A stretch of 64,000 nt of DNA from Undaria pinnatifida (GCA_012845835.1 JABAKD010000001.1:13569184-13633183), one strand, 5' to 3'. Positions 11,462 to 22,283 are shown, numbered from the stretch's first letter. The notes: generated by a model not told the origin, from the sequence alone. Made by a program: numbers and translations.

Positions 11462-12286
11462 CATGTAATACGACGGATCCGTCTCATGCGGGCATGCCTC
11501 AAACGGTTTGGCCCGGAATTGTATGATAGGACGACCGCCCCGCTTAGTCTGAAAGTCCGCATGCTGAAGGCCGAGGTCATTGAGACCCTGCTGTACGGGT
11601 GTGTGACGTGGACCCTCAATGCGGACCACTTCGCCAAGCTCCGATCAGCCCACCACGAAGTCCTTTTGCGAGTCATTGGCTTCCAGCGCCGATTACGCAC
11701 CGACCACACCACCCTCTCGTACGCGAAGGCCCTCAGGATGACACGATGCGAGAGCATCGAAACGACCATCCGTAAACGGCGGCTCTTCTTTGCCGGGGCC
11801 CTGGTGCGACAACACAAGGGGCGACTGCCCCGTCGGTTGATGTTCGGGACGATCGCTGGTGGGGAGAACCCGAAACCAGGCGGACAACTCAAGACTTGGC
11901 CTAAAGCCATAGCTGAGGACCTTAGGGTGTCCAAAGCCAACGAGGGATCAACGGAACACTCCCCCTTAGTTTTTGGAGTTGGGACCGCGCTGTGGCCCAC
12001 TGCAGCAAAAAAGGTGAGCAAGTGGTACCGGGGGGTCCTCGAAGCAGCTGAACGGTTCATGGGCAGGTGGCACGAGGATGAGGCAAAGCTGAGTAGACAG
12101 CGCCGCGCATCCGCCGTGGGTGGTGTCGAAGGGAACGGGGGGAGGGGGGGCAGCAGGAGGGGTAGAAGGAACACCGCACAAGGGTATGGGGGCAGGGGGG
12201 GGGGCAGGAGGAGTAGAAGGGAAACCGCGGTAGATGAAAGTAGGAAGGAGACCGCAGACAGGGTAGCAAGGTACCAGGCCGACTAG
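11462..12286 (+). mobile_element. Non-LTR retrotransposon (LINE), 5'-truncated, C-terminal ORF2 part
   Basis: One frame of 266 codons (11486-12286) is open, and related sequence extends a few codons upstream (IRRIRL before MRACLKRFG). It carries the post-RT region typical of these elements: KAEVIETLLYGCVTW, LRSAHHEVLLRVIGFQRR, DHTTLSYAKAL and IRKRRLFFAGALVR. The same order occurs in the copies at 36885-37298 and 32119-31473. The catalytic RT core lies upstream and is missing, as expected for 5' truncation during target-primed reverse transcription. The last 60 or so codons are Gly/Arg repeats from G-rich DNA, so the true end of the protein may be earlier. This copy cannot be autonomous. Confidence 0.85.
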
Positions 12287-13150
12287 TAGGTGGAACCTTT
12301 CTATCTATGCCACTCGTACCGCCAACTGCTGCGGCTGCTCGGAATGTGATGTCTTGGTACTTTGATTTTTCCGTGAATTTATTTTTTTTTTCCTTCTTTT
12401 TTTTTTCTTTCCCCTTCTTATCCTTATGAAGGGAGTCTTGCATGGTGGGTAGGTGACGAGCCTGTTTTATTTGGCCCTCCCAGTCTTCCTTCTTCTACTT
12501 GTTTCTTTTTTCCGGGGTATTTTTTCTCTTTCCCTTTCTTTCCCCCTTGCATGTCCATTTTGGCTCATGCTCGGGGTATGTTTCTATCTCCCGAGCTTTG
12601 GCTCCCCTTTTATTTATTTATTTATTTATTTATTTTGTCTTGGTTTCTTTCGTTGTTTCTCTCTTTTACAAGGTATTTTGGTTTAATGAGAAGAACACAA
12701 AGGGGGGAGGGGGGGAAACAGGAGGAGTAGAAGGAAAGCCGTCCAAGGGAATGGGGGCAGGGGGGGCAACAGGAGGAATAGAAGGGAGACCGCGGTGGAC
12801 GAAGGCAGGAAGGAGATGGCAGACAGGGTAGCAAGGTACCAGGCCGACTAGTAGGTACATAGCACTTTTCGTCTTTTTCTGGGGTATTTTTTTCCCCTTT
12901 GTTCCCTCCTTGCGTGTCCAGGTTTTTGGCTCGTGTTCGGATTATCTTATTTTGGTTTTACTTTACTTTATTTTATTTTATTTTATTATGTTTCTTTTCC
13001 GAGCTTTGGCTCTCCTTTCCGGTTGGGTTGTTTCTTCGATTTCCCCTTCATCATTTTGTTTGTTTCATTTTTTGTTTTATTTTTATCTTTGTTTTTATTT
13101 GTTTTCTTATTATTATTTTGTTTTTGTTTTTGTTTTTGTTTTTGTTTATT
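12100..13150 (+). repeat. Duplicated LINE 3' end and T-rich 3' UTR
   Basis: The block ending CAGACAGGGTAGCAAGGTAC then CAGGCCGACTAGTAGGT appears at 12250-12292 and again at 12815-12857, each preceded by a G-rich AGGAGTAGAAGG region. Each copy is followed by a pyrimidine tract, and both tracts contain CCGAGCTTTGGCTC (about 12590 and 13000). The period of about 400-565 bp suggests a tandem duplication of the 3' untranslated part. Simple repeats TTTA (12607-12640), TTTTA (about 12960-12990) and GTTTTT (about 13115-13150) lie inside. The phenylalanine-rich frames here are not genes. Confidence 0.75.
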
Positions 13151-13435
13151 TCGTATTTCTCTCTTCCAATGTATTTCTGTTGCTGACGTATGTATGTTGT
13201 GCCTGTCGTACCCAGTACTAGGGCATGACATTGCGTTGTCGAATGCATTACGATGCATTATCTCTGTGTCGTAGCTTGTGACCACAGAGCTGATCTTTCT
13301 AGGGTGAAGAATCAGTACGGACACTGGGTGTGCTGGATGTCGACGAGTAGAAGAACGGTTTAATGTGAAGAACACACACACACAATACATGGTATCCAGG
13401 TGGTGGAGCGACTTTCATAGTCCACAACCCAATCA

Positions 13436-13570
13436 GCATGTTGTTGTTGTTGTTGGTCTCACATGTACTCGCATAATCAAGTCCGTCCGTGGACACAGGA
13501 CAAGCTCCAGTCACTCTGGAGCTGAGGAATACCCCAGGGAAAACACACACACAATCCATCCAAGGTGGTA
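13436..13570 (+). repeat. Dispersed element F, copy 2 (short)
   Basis: It has a (TTG)n run, CGCATAATCAAGTCCGT, AAGCTCCAGTCACTCTGGAG and TGAGGAATACCCCAGGGAAA, then (AC)n. It matches the left half of the copy at 11052-11312 and ends at AAGGTGGTA. Confidence 0.8.
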
Positions 13571-13665
13571 TGTTAAGGACTTAGTGGGGTATTATTTAGT
13601 CCGTTGTTTGACCACTCTTGCAAAAGGTTAACCAATAGCTTACCGAATAAACTAAGCCTTGTAAC
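13570..13665 (+). repeat. Copy of a block also present at 14015-14095
   Basis: The block AAGGACTTAGTGGGGTATTA, AGTCCGT-TTTGACCAC and GCAAAAGGTTAACCAATAGC occurs in both places on the same strand. The second copy is inside a foldback E element, next to a tRNA-like head, so the block may be the body of a small RNA-derived repeat. Confidence 0.7.
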
Positions 13666-13807
13666 ACTCTTCCCCCCTGAAACGGCGGGATAGCAGGTCG
13701 GCCGTATATACCGGCGAACCTTTGTCAACATCCAACCAAGCCGTTTCATTTCCTGGGTATACCGGGGAGAAGAGTATTATTCAAGTTCGACATGGAGAAA
13801 GTCTAAA

Positions 13808-14441
13808 AAAATATTATAAAAAATGAAAATACACTCCAGCTGTGAGATCGAACATTTCGTCGAAACTCATCTGTGTGTGATACTCCGATCGCGCGCATTA
13901 CGAGTTGTGTGTCCTCAGTAAGGATATAGGTCGGCGAAAAAATATTATGTATGGTGGATGTGGGACTTGAACCCACGATCCCAAAAAACCATGGTCCTGC
14001 CGACGACGCCATTTGTAAAGGACTTAGTGGGGTATTAGTCCGTTTGACCACTTGCAAAAGGTTAACCAATAGCTTACCCAAACTACGCCTTATGGCAGGT
14101 ACACGCATAGTCTATAGCATATATGTGGAGTTGATAATAATGGTATTAGTATTGGCTATAGAAGTGCAGCTGCTAGCATAGTGGTAGTAGTAAGTAGCAG
14201 CAGCAGTATAGTAGTATATGATAGCATCCGAGGTCCCTTTTGATTTATCGTGAGTCTGCCTCTTGACGCTCAGCAGAACTACACCGCCGTGCTGCTGCAA
14301 ATATATTACCTATATCCTTCATGAGGACACACAAACCGTAATACGCGCGATCGGAGTATCACACACAGCTTGCAAAGATGAGTTTCGACAAAATATTCGA
14401 TCTCACAGCTGGAGTGTATTTTAATTTTTACAATGAAATAT
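13808..14441. mobile_element. Compact foldback E element with interior tRNA-like sequence
   Basis: The left terminus (13808-13937) has ATTATAAAAAATGAAAATAC and CTCCAGCTGTGAGATCGAAC through to ATAGGTCGGCGA. The right terminus (14308-14441) has CCTATATCCTTCATGAGGAC through CTCACAGCTGGAGTGTATTT. They are reverse complements over about 130 bp, apart from a small deletion in the left one. The interior of about 370 bp holds the tRNA-like head at 13950-14011. Confidence 0.85.
13950..14012 (-). ncRNA. tRNA-like pol III promoter head (pseudo-tRNA or SINE remnant)
   Basis: On the minus strand there is an A-box-like TGGCGTCGTCGG (14011-14000) and a perfect B box GGTTCAAGTCCC (13973-13962). The T arm is fully paired (GTGGG with CCCAC), and ATCCACCA and a TTTTTT run follow. 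No 5' acceptor strand complementary to ATCCACC is found and the anticodon arm does not pair, so a functional tRNA is unlikely. Confidence 0.45.
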
Positions 14442-14700
14442 ATATTTACATATTAACACTCCTCCTGCTGATGATTGTGTTGTTTCCGTAGCACGGGTAA
14501 CCTTTGTTTGAGAGGAAGATGCGTATACGTCGATGATTACGGAAAGGTTCTGGATGGGAATGAGGTTTAAGTATGAAATCACGTAATTTCCCTTCAGGGC
14601 GCCCGGCCGTTGGACCCAAACATATCTTAGCACGCATGACGGTCACATCAAGCATATAATAGCTGGAGCAGGAGTGTGTTTTAATTTTTATAATATTAAA
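14442..14700. other. Unassigned stretch ending in a partial E terminus
   Basis: Most of it is unassigned. The end (about 14660-14700, GGAGCAGGAGTGTGTTTTAA then TTTTTATAATATT) is a partial forward E terminus. Confidence 0.4.
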
Positions 14701-14704
14701 TTGG

Positions 14705-15085
14705 TAATAGGGGTTAGGGATGTGTGACGTGTGCTGTGTGTGTTGTGCGCGTTATTTTCATCACTTTTATCTTTCCGGCTATTTCACCCTCGGCAACCTT
14801 CTGGACAAACGCCTGCCGTGGTCACGGGTGTCTCTTCCCTTCCCCCCCGCAGTACCAGCCTTCATTTTTATCGCGCATAGGACTTAGCATTCCCTCTTTA
14901 AGGCTTCTTATGCTCGTCGATTTGCATCGAAATTCGCTAGTAATAGCTGTCGCGATCTCCTCGCACATCGGCCTGTCAATTTGTAAGAAAGAGCCCTGCG
15001 CGGGCCTCGAACCTACGACATCGACCTCAATAGCGCGACTTACCGTTACTATTACCAGTGAACCACCGGAGACGCGGGCCCACAG
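14705..15085 (-). mobile_element. SINE-like copy 3
   Basis: On the minus strand the A box TGGTTCACTGG (about 15066-15051) is followed by a perfect B box (GGTTCGAGGCC, about 15014-15004). The body shares with the copies at 2204 and 3795 CGCGATAAAAATGAAGGC, ACACCCGTGACCACGGC and TTTGTCCAGAAGGTTG. The 3' end lies directly against the E terminus that ends near 14700, so as in copy 2 the boundary coincides with an E end. Confidence 0.75.
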
Positions 15086-15850
15086 CAGCGGAAGTGTACC
15101 CGTGTGGTGAATTTTCCTAGGGTGGACATTTACTACGCGCTCTGATTGGTCATGGATTGTCCGAGAAGCGGCTCAACAAATCTACGAAGGGTCTTTTCCA
15201 CGCCACAGCATCCCGATATCCCGATCCCACCGAATCATCATGCAAGGAGAAGGCTCGTTCCATAAGCAGCAGCCTGCCTTTAGGCAACCTATAAGTTTGC
15301 AGCCTTTTCGAAAAATGCAGCATCCAAGCACAGGTCACCCCATAGACGTTAGGGTTGGGGTTAGGGTTAGGGTTCGGGTCCGGTGGTCGGCTTTATTTAG
15401 GCGCCACAGTCGCAACCCCCGTAATTTTCACGCTCAAGGTGTCCCTAGGCCAGTGTCTGTTCTGTGGTGTGAGATGTGGCGCCGGCCAGGAGATACTGCA
15501 TTTTCAGTGATTTGACGTTAAATACGACACGGGCAGGGTGCATTCAATACAACATTCATTATCGGTGGTGCATTGAAGGATTAACCACACCACCGCCGGG
15601 CATTCGCCACACGCACCGCGGGACGGGCACATACTTAGCAAGCAGCATGTTGGTATAGGCCCCGGCACCGTGGCAGCCATCGATTATCATCGTAGAACCG
15701 GAGCGGCCTACCTGCGCCACAGCCATGTACGCCATTACACTATAATAACGGTCTGGTCTACTAGCGGCACAGCCGCAGCTCCGCCGGTGGCGCTTGATCT
15801 GCGTCGCCTGTTAATACTATCAACAGTATAGTCTATATATACATTTTTTT
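15086..15850. other. Unassigned stretch with short telomere-like tract
   Basis: There is no recognisable exon. The only distinct feature is the TTAGGG-type tract listed separately at 15348. Confidence 0.35.
15348..15376 (+). repeat. Interstitial telomere-like (TTAGGG)n tract
   Basis: There are about four TTAGGG or GTTGGGG/GTTCGGG-type units in a row (GTTAGGGTTGGGGTTAGGG and onward). This is the plant- and animal-like heptamer or hexamer class, best fitting TTAGGG. It is too short to be a telomere and is flanked by ordinary sequence. Confidence 0.75.
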
Positions 15851-15854
15851 CCCG

Positions 15855-16640
15855 CTCCCTATTTATTTTTCAAACGCCCCACCTAAAAACGAAATCTGCC
15901 AGAGTAATAAACACTACTAGGCAGTTAATATCGCCTCATTACCTTTCTAGCCATCCATGATGTAGCTCGAACCCCCCCGCCCCCCCCCTCTCCCCCCCCC
16001 CCCAAACGCCCCCTCCTTCCCCACCACCCGCATCGTCGCCTAGACATAGCACCACGCGTATAACAAACCCCTACATATATGCGACATAAAGCAGTTGGAA
16101 ATCCCCTTCCCACCCCTTCGAAAACTCCACCTTCTCACTGGTTGTACGACTTATAAATACTCGTACAGGATATACATGATAAACTGATGCATTCGTTCGA
16201 CGACCGTCAGATTTGTTCCCTAATAAAAGGATTTATAGTTTTCGCGCACAGAATGAGCTGCCCCGCCCGTTTCCCCACCCTCCCGCTGCCTCTTGTTCAA
16301 ACCCAGACCCCCACGCCCTTCAAAGCTCCGCACTCCCCTCACCGGTTATATGATTTACAGGATACAATCAATAAACTGATGCATTTCCTTCCACACAGCT
16401 GTCAGATTGTGTCCCCCTCATGAACGGATATTATAGTTTCCGCGCACAGACTGACTAGCATCACCCTGTTGACCCTGATAGCTACACTGTAGTTCCAAGG
16501 GGAGTCGCCGACCTATCTCCTTAATGGGGACACACAACCACTAATACGCGCGATCGGAGTATCACACACAGCTTGCAAGTATGAGTTTCGACAAAACTTC
16601 GACCTCACAGCTGGAGTGTATTTGTATTTGTACAATATCA
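15855..16640 (+). repeat. Foldback family E, forward arm
   Basis: The order is AAACGCCCCACCTAAAA, then AATCTGCCAGAGTAATAAAC, the poly-C block, TAGCACCACGCGTATAACAA and GATAAACTGATGCATT twice. It continues with GTTGACCCTGATAGCTACAC, GGGGAGTCGCCGACCTAT and the terminal CTCACAGCTGGAGTGTATTT. It faces the reverse arm that starts at about 16645, so the two form a large near-palindrome centred near 16640. Frames with proline runs are ignored. Confidence 0.85.
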
Positions 16641-16644
16641 TTTA

Positions 16645-17870
16645 AATAAAAAACACTTCATGGACAGCTGTGAGATCAAACATTTTGTCGAAACTCATCT
16701 TTGCAAGCTGTGTGTGATACTCCGATCGCACGTATTACTGGTTTTGTGTCCTCATTAGGGATATTGGTCGGCGACTCCCCTTGCAACTACAATGTAGCTA
16801 TCAGGGTCAACAGGGTGATGTTAGTCAGTCTGTGCTTGAAAACTATAAAACCCGTTTCTGGGGGGGGGCAAATCTGACAGCTGTGGAAGGGAATGCATCA
16901 GTTTATCAAGTAAGTGAATCCTGTAAGCCGAATAACGGGTGAGAGGCGTTGGAGTTATGAAGGACGTGGGGGCCTGATTTTGATCAAAAGGGAGCGGGGG
17001 TAGGGGGGGGGATAGGGAGGGGGACGGGTGAGGCAGCTCAATTTGTGCGTGGAAACTATAAATCCTTCAAGGGGATAAACCTGACAGTTTTATCATTTAT
17101 ATCCTGTATATCGTACAACCAGTGAGTGGAGGGCGGAGTGTTCGAGAGGGTGGGCGTGGGGTGGGGGGGTGGGGAGGTGGGGGGTGGGGGAGGGGGGGGG
17201 CGAAAGGGCTTTAGGTCGCATATATGTAGGGGTTTGCTATACGCGTGGTGCTAGGTCTAGGCGATGGTGCGGGTGTTGGGGAAGGAGGGGGCGTTGGGGG
17301 CGGGGAGGGGGGTAGTAATTGCAGCAGCGGCATGGATGGCTCTAGAAAGATAATGAGGTGATATCCAGGGCGTGGAAATGTACTCTGGCGGATTTCGATA
17401 TTAGGTGGGGCGTTTGAGCAAGAGAGAGCGGGAAAAAAAAAATAGAAAAGAGGGGTGGGAAGGTTTTCAAGAGGTTTAGGTCACATACAATATTAAAATA
17501 CACTCCGGCTGTGAGATCAAAGATTTGGTCGAAACTCATCTTTGCAAGATTGTGTGTGATACTCCGATCGCTCGTATTAATCACATATTTAGGGGCTTGC
17601 TATACGCGTGGTGCTAGGTCTATGCGATCGTGCGGGTGGTGGGGAAGGAGGGGGCGTTGAAGGGGGGGGGGGGAGGGATGAATGAAAGCTACGTCATGGA
17701 TGGCTAGAAAGATAATGACGTGTTATCAATTGCGTAGAAATGTTTATCACTCTGTCTGGCCGATTTCGATTGTAAGTGGGGCGTTTGAACAAACTGGGCG
17801 GGGGGGGGGGGGGGGGGAAGGGGGGGGGGGGGGGGGGGGGGGGAGGAGGGCGGAAATGAGTTGGAGATAC
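16645..17870. repeat. Foldback family E, reverse arm with second partial unit
   Basis: The reverse arm starts near AACACTTCATGGACAGCTGT and repeats the arm blocks in reverse order through 17460. At about 17465-17580 a second reverse terminus is embedded (TTTAGGTCACATACAATATT, then CGGCTGTGAGATCAAAG and GTGTGTGATACTCCGATCGC). G tracts are at about 17160-17200, 17660-17675 and 17798-17845. Confidence 0.8.
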
Positions 17871-17879
17871 GTACTTCGT

Positions 17880-17990
17880 TTGTCATACTTCGCTTGGCAT
17901 AGGTTGGGAGGCGATCATGCAGACGGTAAGTACGAAATACCCCACGTAATAGGTTGGTAGTGTGGTTTACCGCAATTTTAACATATCTCA
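17880..17990 (+). repeat. Dispersed ~108-bp block, copy 2
   Basis: It has the same sequence blocks as 7345-7452 (CTTCGCTTGGCATAGGTTGG, then GAGGCGATCATGCAGACGGT) and again lies outside a reverse E arm. Confidence 0.75.
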
Positions 17991-18505
17991 TTAACTTGCA
18001 GTAGTATTGGTGTATGTCCGTGAATTGCAACGGCAGCAATATAGAAGACGCGTGTATACTATTTACAATAATGAGGCAATAATAATATACCATACATATG
18101 ATAGAGCAGCTATAGTGGAAATCACAGTAATAAATTTATAAAATCGTAGACATGATGTTAGATCTAGCTCAAGATTCCTCCCTAAAGTAAAAATACCAAC
18201 ACCAACCATTAGACTATAGTGGAGAAAAAACAAAACATCGCATACTTTCTTTGTCCCATAAGCAATGTCCGTCATGATTACACGGACTCTTGACCGTGTC
18301 CGATGCCGTAGGTGGTATTTTGTTTTCAAGCTTGTTACCTTTGTAGTTGGATCCTGTTTTTCATCTCTTGTTCGCGCACTACCCGGCCCAGCATGGGTTA
18401 ACGGCCGAAAAAGAAACAGTCGGTCCAAAAAACCCAAAGACGAAGTCGCAAAACACATAACTAAAACAAATGAAGAACTATCGAGGAGCGGTGGTGGCTT
18501 GGAAG
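17991..18505. other. 3' flank of the Ty3-type element
   Basis: This stretch follows the polyprotein stop on the minus strand and should contain the polypurine tract and 3' LTR if they survive. I could not match any part of it to the sequence upstream of gag (26.8-27.1 kb), so no LTR pair is called. The 148-codon minus-strand frame here has no recognisable domain. Confidence 0.35.
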
Positions 18506-19390
18506 TCAACTGGCCACGGCCGCGCCTCGAGATTCGTCTACGTTACGTTGGATTCCCCGAGGAAACGCACTGGCGATGTGAACTTGAAAGCACCAAGAAC
18601 CTCGTACGGCTCCCGTTGAAGTCGTGTAGCGCGCCGGGGGAAGTGGGAGTTTAATCGGTCCCGGGTCGTCCAGAAAGCGGACCAGGTATACCTTGTCCTC
18701 GGTAGTGCTCGCGCTGATTTTTCCAAGCCATTATAAACCATCGTCTCCCTGGTACCAAAAGTGGGCTCCCTTAGGGAGTACTGTGTCGTGGTAGCGACGG
18801 AGCCAATCGGCGCGGGGAACACAGGCGTAGCCCAGCGCTAGGAAACGTTCCCCGTTGTTGCGGGAGAGCTCACGCTGTGCCGCCCCGATCCGCATTCGGC
18901 GGCAGAGGCGGTTGGTTTGGCGGTGTTGGTCCGGGTTTCCGGCCCAATAACGCAAGATGTGGGAGCGGGAGAGGTGAAGGTCCATTTCCCGCTCCCGGGA
19001 AGGTTCGGAGAGTCCCGCCCAATGCGTCTTGTATAGCACCGCGATGACGCCACCTCGCCCCCGTGCCGACTGATTACCAGTTATCTGCTCCACCTCCAGC
19101 CGTTGGAGGGGAGTCGAAACGTCGTCTTGAGTGACGTGGTACGGTGGGGACTTCTTGGAAAATTTGTTGAGCACATACTGTGTTAGCCCCGCCGGTAGGT
19201 ATTTGGGCATGTCCCCGCTGTCGAGGGGGTTGGCACAGGGTTTGCAGCGTTCGATGGCCACACACCGACGAGCGTCCGAACCAGGCAGGTCGGAAGGGAG
19301 ATCCAAATAAAGGTGGTTGCTCCCGAGCGGCGAGCCGTCCGGGGTCTCGGCGGCGGAGCAGGGACCGACGGCCAGGACCTTGTATGGGCC
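18506..19390 (-). pseudogene. Polyprotein C-terminal tail with chromodomain-like segment
   Basis: The frame runs from about 19306 to the stop at 18506 with an in-frame stop near 18730, after GAHFWYQGDDG. The segment VIAVLYKTHWAGLSEPSRER then EMDLHLSRSHILRYWAG has the layout of a chromodomain-like module, with aromatic residues, W-x-G and an acidic helix. Such tails steer integration to particular chromatin in Ty3 chromoviruses. A basic and tyrosine-rich region follows, ending ESRGAAVAS. The first part, before about 19300, continues the integrase in a different frame. Confidence 0.75.
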
Positions 19391-20660
19391 CGTCTAGTTA
19401 AGCGCGAGTTTGGCCTTGAGTACCTTGACGTCGGTGCTCGCCTTCACACCCTGACGGATGGTAGAGGCAGAATTGTATACCCATGCCCAACCACCCACAG
19501 TGAAGTTAGGTGCTGGACGCAGCGCGTCGACGAGGGCGGAGTTTCTGCGGTTAACGCGGGAAACGGTGAGGGCGTGGTGTGCGCGGACAATGTCGTTCGC
19601 GCGCTTTTGCCGGTCGGTGGCCAAATCGCAATAGGCCAGGCGGTCACGGGTCAGACTCTGGTGTCCCACGACACCTGTGCGGTCGAAAATCGTCAGGGGG
19701 AGCCGTGGGAGTGTGCCCATGTGGACCCGTTGGGCGCCAAACCCGTCCCCGCGCTGACAGAGTTGTTGTAAGCGAATTCTACGTGGGGCAGATGCAAGTC
19801 CCAATCGTCTTGTCGCTCGTTGATGACCATAGCCAGCATTTGTGTTATAGTGTGACTTAACCACTCAACGCCCCGGTTACAGTTGGGATGATAGGAGCTT
19901 GTAGCAAGCTTGTGTACACCCAACAGCTGATATACAGCTTGTGAAAGCTTGGAGCAGAACTGCAGTCCGTTGTCCGAGAGTATGGTGCGCGGGCACCCCC
20001 ACAAGGGGATGTATTGGTTCACCAGGATATTGGCTGTACCCTCCGCGGTGAACTCAGCGGCAGTGACGGGGAACATGTCGACCCGACGACTGAAGCGATC
20101 GGTGAACAGCAGAATGTAGGTGTTGCCTCGTGGTGTGACCGCAAGGGGGCCGAAGTAGTCAACACTGACGGCGATGACTGGACCTTCCGGCAGAGGCATT
20201 GTGATGATGGGCCAGCGGACAGTCAGCCGTGGGGTTTTCTGCGCTTGGCACTTCAAGCAGTGGCGAGGTCACCACCGGGTGCACACACTCATGCCAATCC
20301 ACCAATAAGAACGCTCCAGCATGCGCAACGTGCGCGTGGTGCCAAGGTGGCAGGAGGCCGTCGAGTGACAGCTTGCATGATCCAAGGGCGCATGAGCATG
20401 GGAACGTAGATGCGAACTGGCTCGTCGTTTAGCAAGCAAGCAGCTCGCCCCACAGAGTTCGGTTTGTCAGAGCTTGTTGGCGGCAGTGTCGGGTTACGGA
20501 CGAGTAGGACGATGTCGTCGTCGGTTGTATGTAGTCGACCCTTATCCGCCAACTCCTTGGTCTGAGATGGAGGGACGCTTGTGCGAGAGGTAGCACGCCA
20601 AAAAGTCGGGCGGCAGGACCGATGGCCGGCCGATAGAAACGTAACGCATCATGGTGTGGC
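19390..20660 (-). pseudogene. Retroviral-type integrase of the Ty3 element
   Basis: The catalytic core is in the frame 20256-19693: the first Asp in VSVDYFGPLAV, the second in TILSDNGLQF, and the Glu in RGVEWLSHTI about 36 residues later, which is the D,D-35-E arrangement. Upstream, in other frames, a zinc-binding segment is split by a frameshift (HTTDDDIVLLVRN and MLMRPWIMQA, then C-x2-C near 20256). Downstream of about 19700 the match continues in another frame (RLAYCDLATDRQKRAND, then GWAWVYNSASTIRQGVKA). At least two frameshifts are needed, so this copy is not functional. Confidence 0.85.
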
Positions 20661-21670
20661 ACGTCGGCTCAGCGTGCTGCTCTCGCTTCCAATCGTCATG
20701 TGAATAACGCGCGACGGAATCAGCGAAACGCAATTCAGCAGCGTTGCCGAGGGCGTCCGGCCTTGTATATGCGGTCGGCGTGCCACCAGGAGAAGGCGTG
20801 AGTCGTAAGAGAGGAGTTCCCATATAGGCTCTGCGTGGTCGCGGTCGGACGGTAGTGGCACCGTGCGGACCGGCGGGTCGACAAGAGCAGGGGTCGCGGC
20901 GGCGACGGGGTCGGCTGCGGCCGTGGAACTCGCGACGGGGTTGTACTTCGTCCGGAAGATGGCCGAGGGGCCCCGCCGGGCCCGAATCCATAATCTAAAG
21001 CGGGGGTGCATTACCCGCTGTTGTCGCTGTTCGTCGGCGCGTCGTCGACGACGGAGGGGCTGGAGTGCCAAGCATGGCGGAGACGGACACAGTCGAACCG
21101 ATCGTCGCGGCGGGGCCGTCTCCTGTAAAGAAGGCTGGGATAGATAAGTCGGCTGTGCGATGGGCGTCGCTGCAGCCAGGGCTTCTGCGGAGCCCGTGCC
21201 GCCCTCGATGGGTGTGGCAAAAACCGAAGCGAAAACGGTGTCAGCGGCCTGTGAAATCGACCCGCGGCCGGTACAGCCTTCGGATGTGGCGGCGGAGGCA
21301 GAAACACGAGCGACGAATCTCCCCGGGGAAGCAGAAAGGCCGTCAATCCTTATACGTGGCTCGTGTGTGCGAAAATCGTGAAACGCGGTAGAGGTGAGAG
21401 GGAGTCCACCCAAGGCAGCATTTTCAGTGCGGGGTACAAGCCCACCCAAGACAGTGCTTTCGGCGAGGGGTTCGAGTCCACCCAAAGCAGTGCTTTCGGT
21501 GTGGGGCACGAGCCCACCCAAGACAGTGCTTTTGGCGAGGGGCGCGAGTCCACCCGAACCGACTCCTGGGATCGGCGAGGAGGGAGCGCACAGCCCGCGG
21601 GTCCGTAGGAGGTAGATACCGCTATCTCCAACGGGGTTGGGGCTTGTCAACCCCACGAGGTTTAATTTGT
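20650..21670 (-). pseudogene. RNase H to integrase spacer with 19-residue tandem repeats
   Basis: One frame of 341 codons stays open. Its start (LNKLNLVGLTSPNPV) follows the RNase H remnant. At about 21400-21575 there are four units of about 57 bp, giving alternating LAESTVLGGLVPHTESTALG-like repeats. The remainder is Pro/Ala/Arg-rich low-complexity sequence. The distal part (AELRFADSVARYSHDDWKRE, other frame) leads into the integrase zinc region. Confidence 0.6.
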
Positions 21671-21671
21671 T

Positions 21672-21940
21672 CAAGCCACTGCGGTCGTACTCCGTAGCGG
21701 GCTCCGGAAACGGGCCGGAAAAATCGGCGATGCCCTTGGCGCTGCCTTTGCGGTACTCGAGTGTGCAATCGAACGCATTGACGAACTCAAGCTACCGCTG
21801 GACTCATGCATTAAGGGTCCCCACTTTGCCAGTGCTCTCCTGTGTCTTGCGGCCGGGGGATATGCGGAACTTTGTTCTCCACAGTACCCTCGGGAGGTGT
21901 TTGGTAGCCCAAACAATACTGCTGGTTCCGAAATCTAGAT
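21672..21940 (-). pseudogene. RNase H remnant of the Ty3 element
   Basis: The readable pieces across frames are IVWATKHLPRVLWRTKFRI, ESTGKVGTLNA with a stop, and LEFVNAFDCTLEYRKGSAKG, then IADFSGPFPEPATEYDRSG. The last pieces correspond to the WLEFL-x-FDYTLEYR and NADFLSR end of Ty3 RNase H domains. A stop replaces part of the helix before LEFVNAF. The catalytic start of the domain is not recognisable. Confidence 0.75.
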
Positions 21941-22283
21941 GGGAGTCCAGTGCCTCTCCGAGTCGAGCGTTGCTCGATTGATATACGCGTTTTTCATGGT
22001 GAACGAAACGTCGTCCAGCGTCACAGTACCCTTGACGAAACAGGGGCCGTGTTCTGACAGCGCAAAGTCAGGGGCGACGCCAGTCTCCAAACCTTCACGG
22101 CTTGTAATTGGCCAACGCGCCCGAGAAATAGGTCGGATGGCCGAAGGGGAAGCTTTGCGAGCGCTGGCCGCTGTGAACGGTCCGGTTGCGGCGCGGACGA
22201 GATTTCTTGGTTCTTGAACTCGCAGTGCAGGTGCGAAACCGACTAGGGAAGGCCGGGTGCGCCGACCCGGTCTCATTGTCGCA

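Noticed and set aside
13950-14012. Functional tRNA gene
   Set aside because: The acceptor stem and anticodon arm do not pair; only the A/B boxes and T arm are preserved.
18063-18509. 148-codon minus-strand frame next to the Ty3 element
   Set aside because: No domain is recognisable, it overlaps the expected LTR or flank region and begins around the polyprotein stop.
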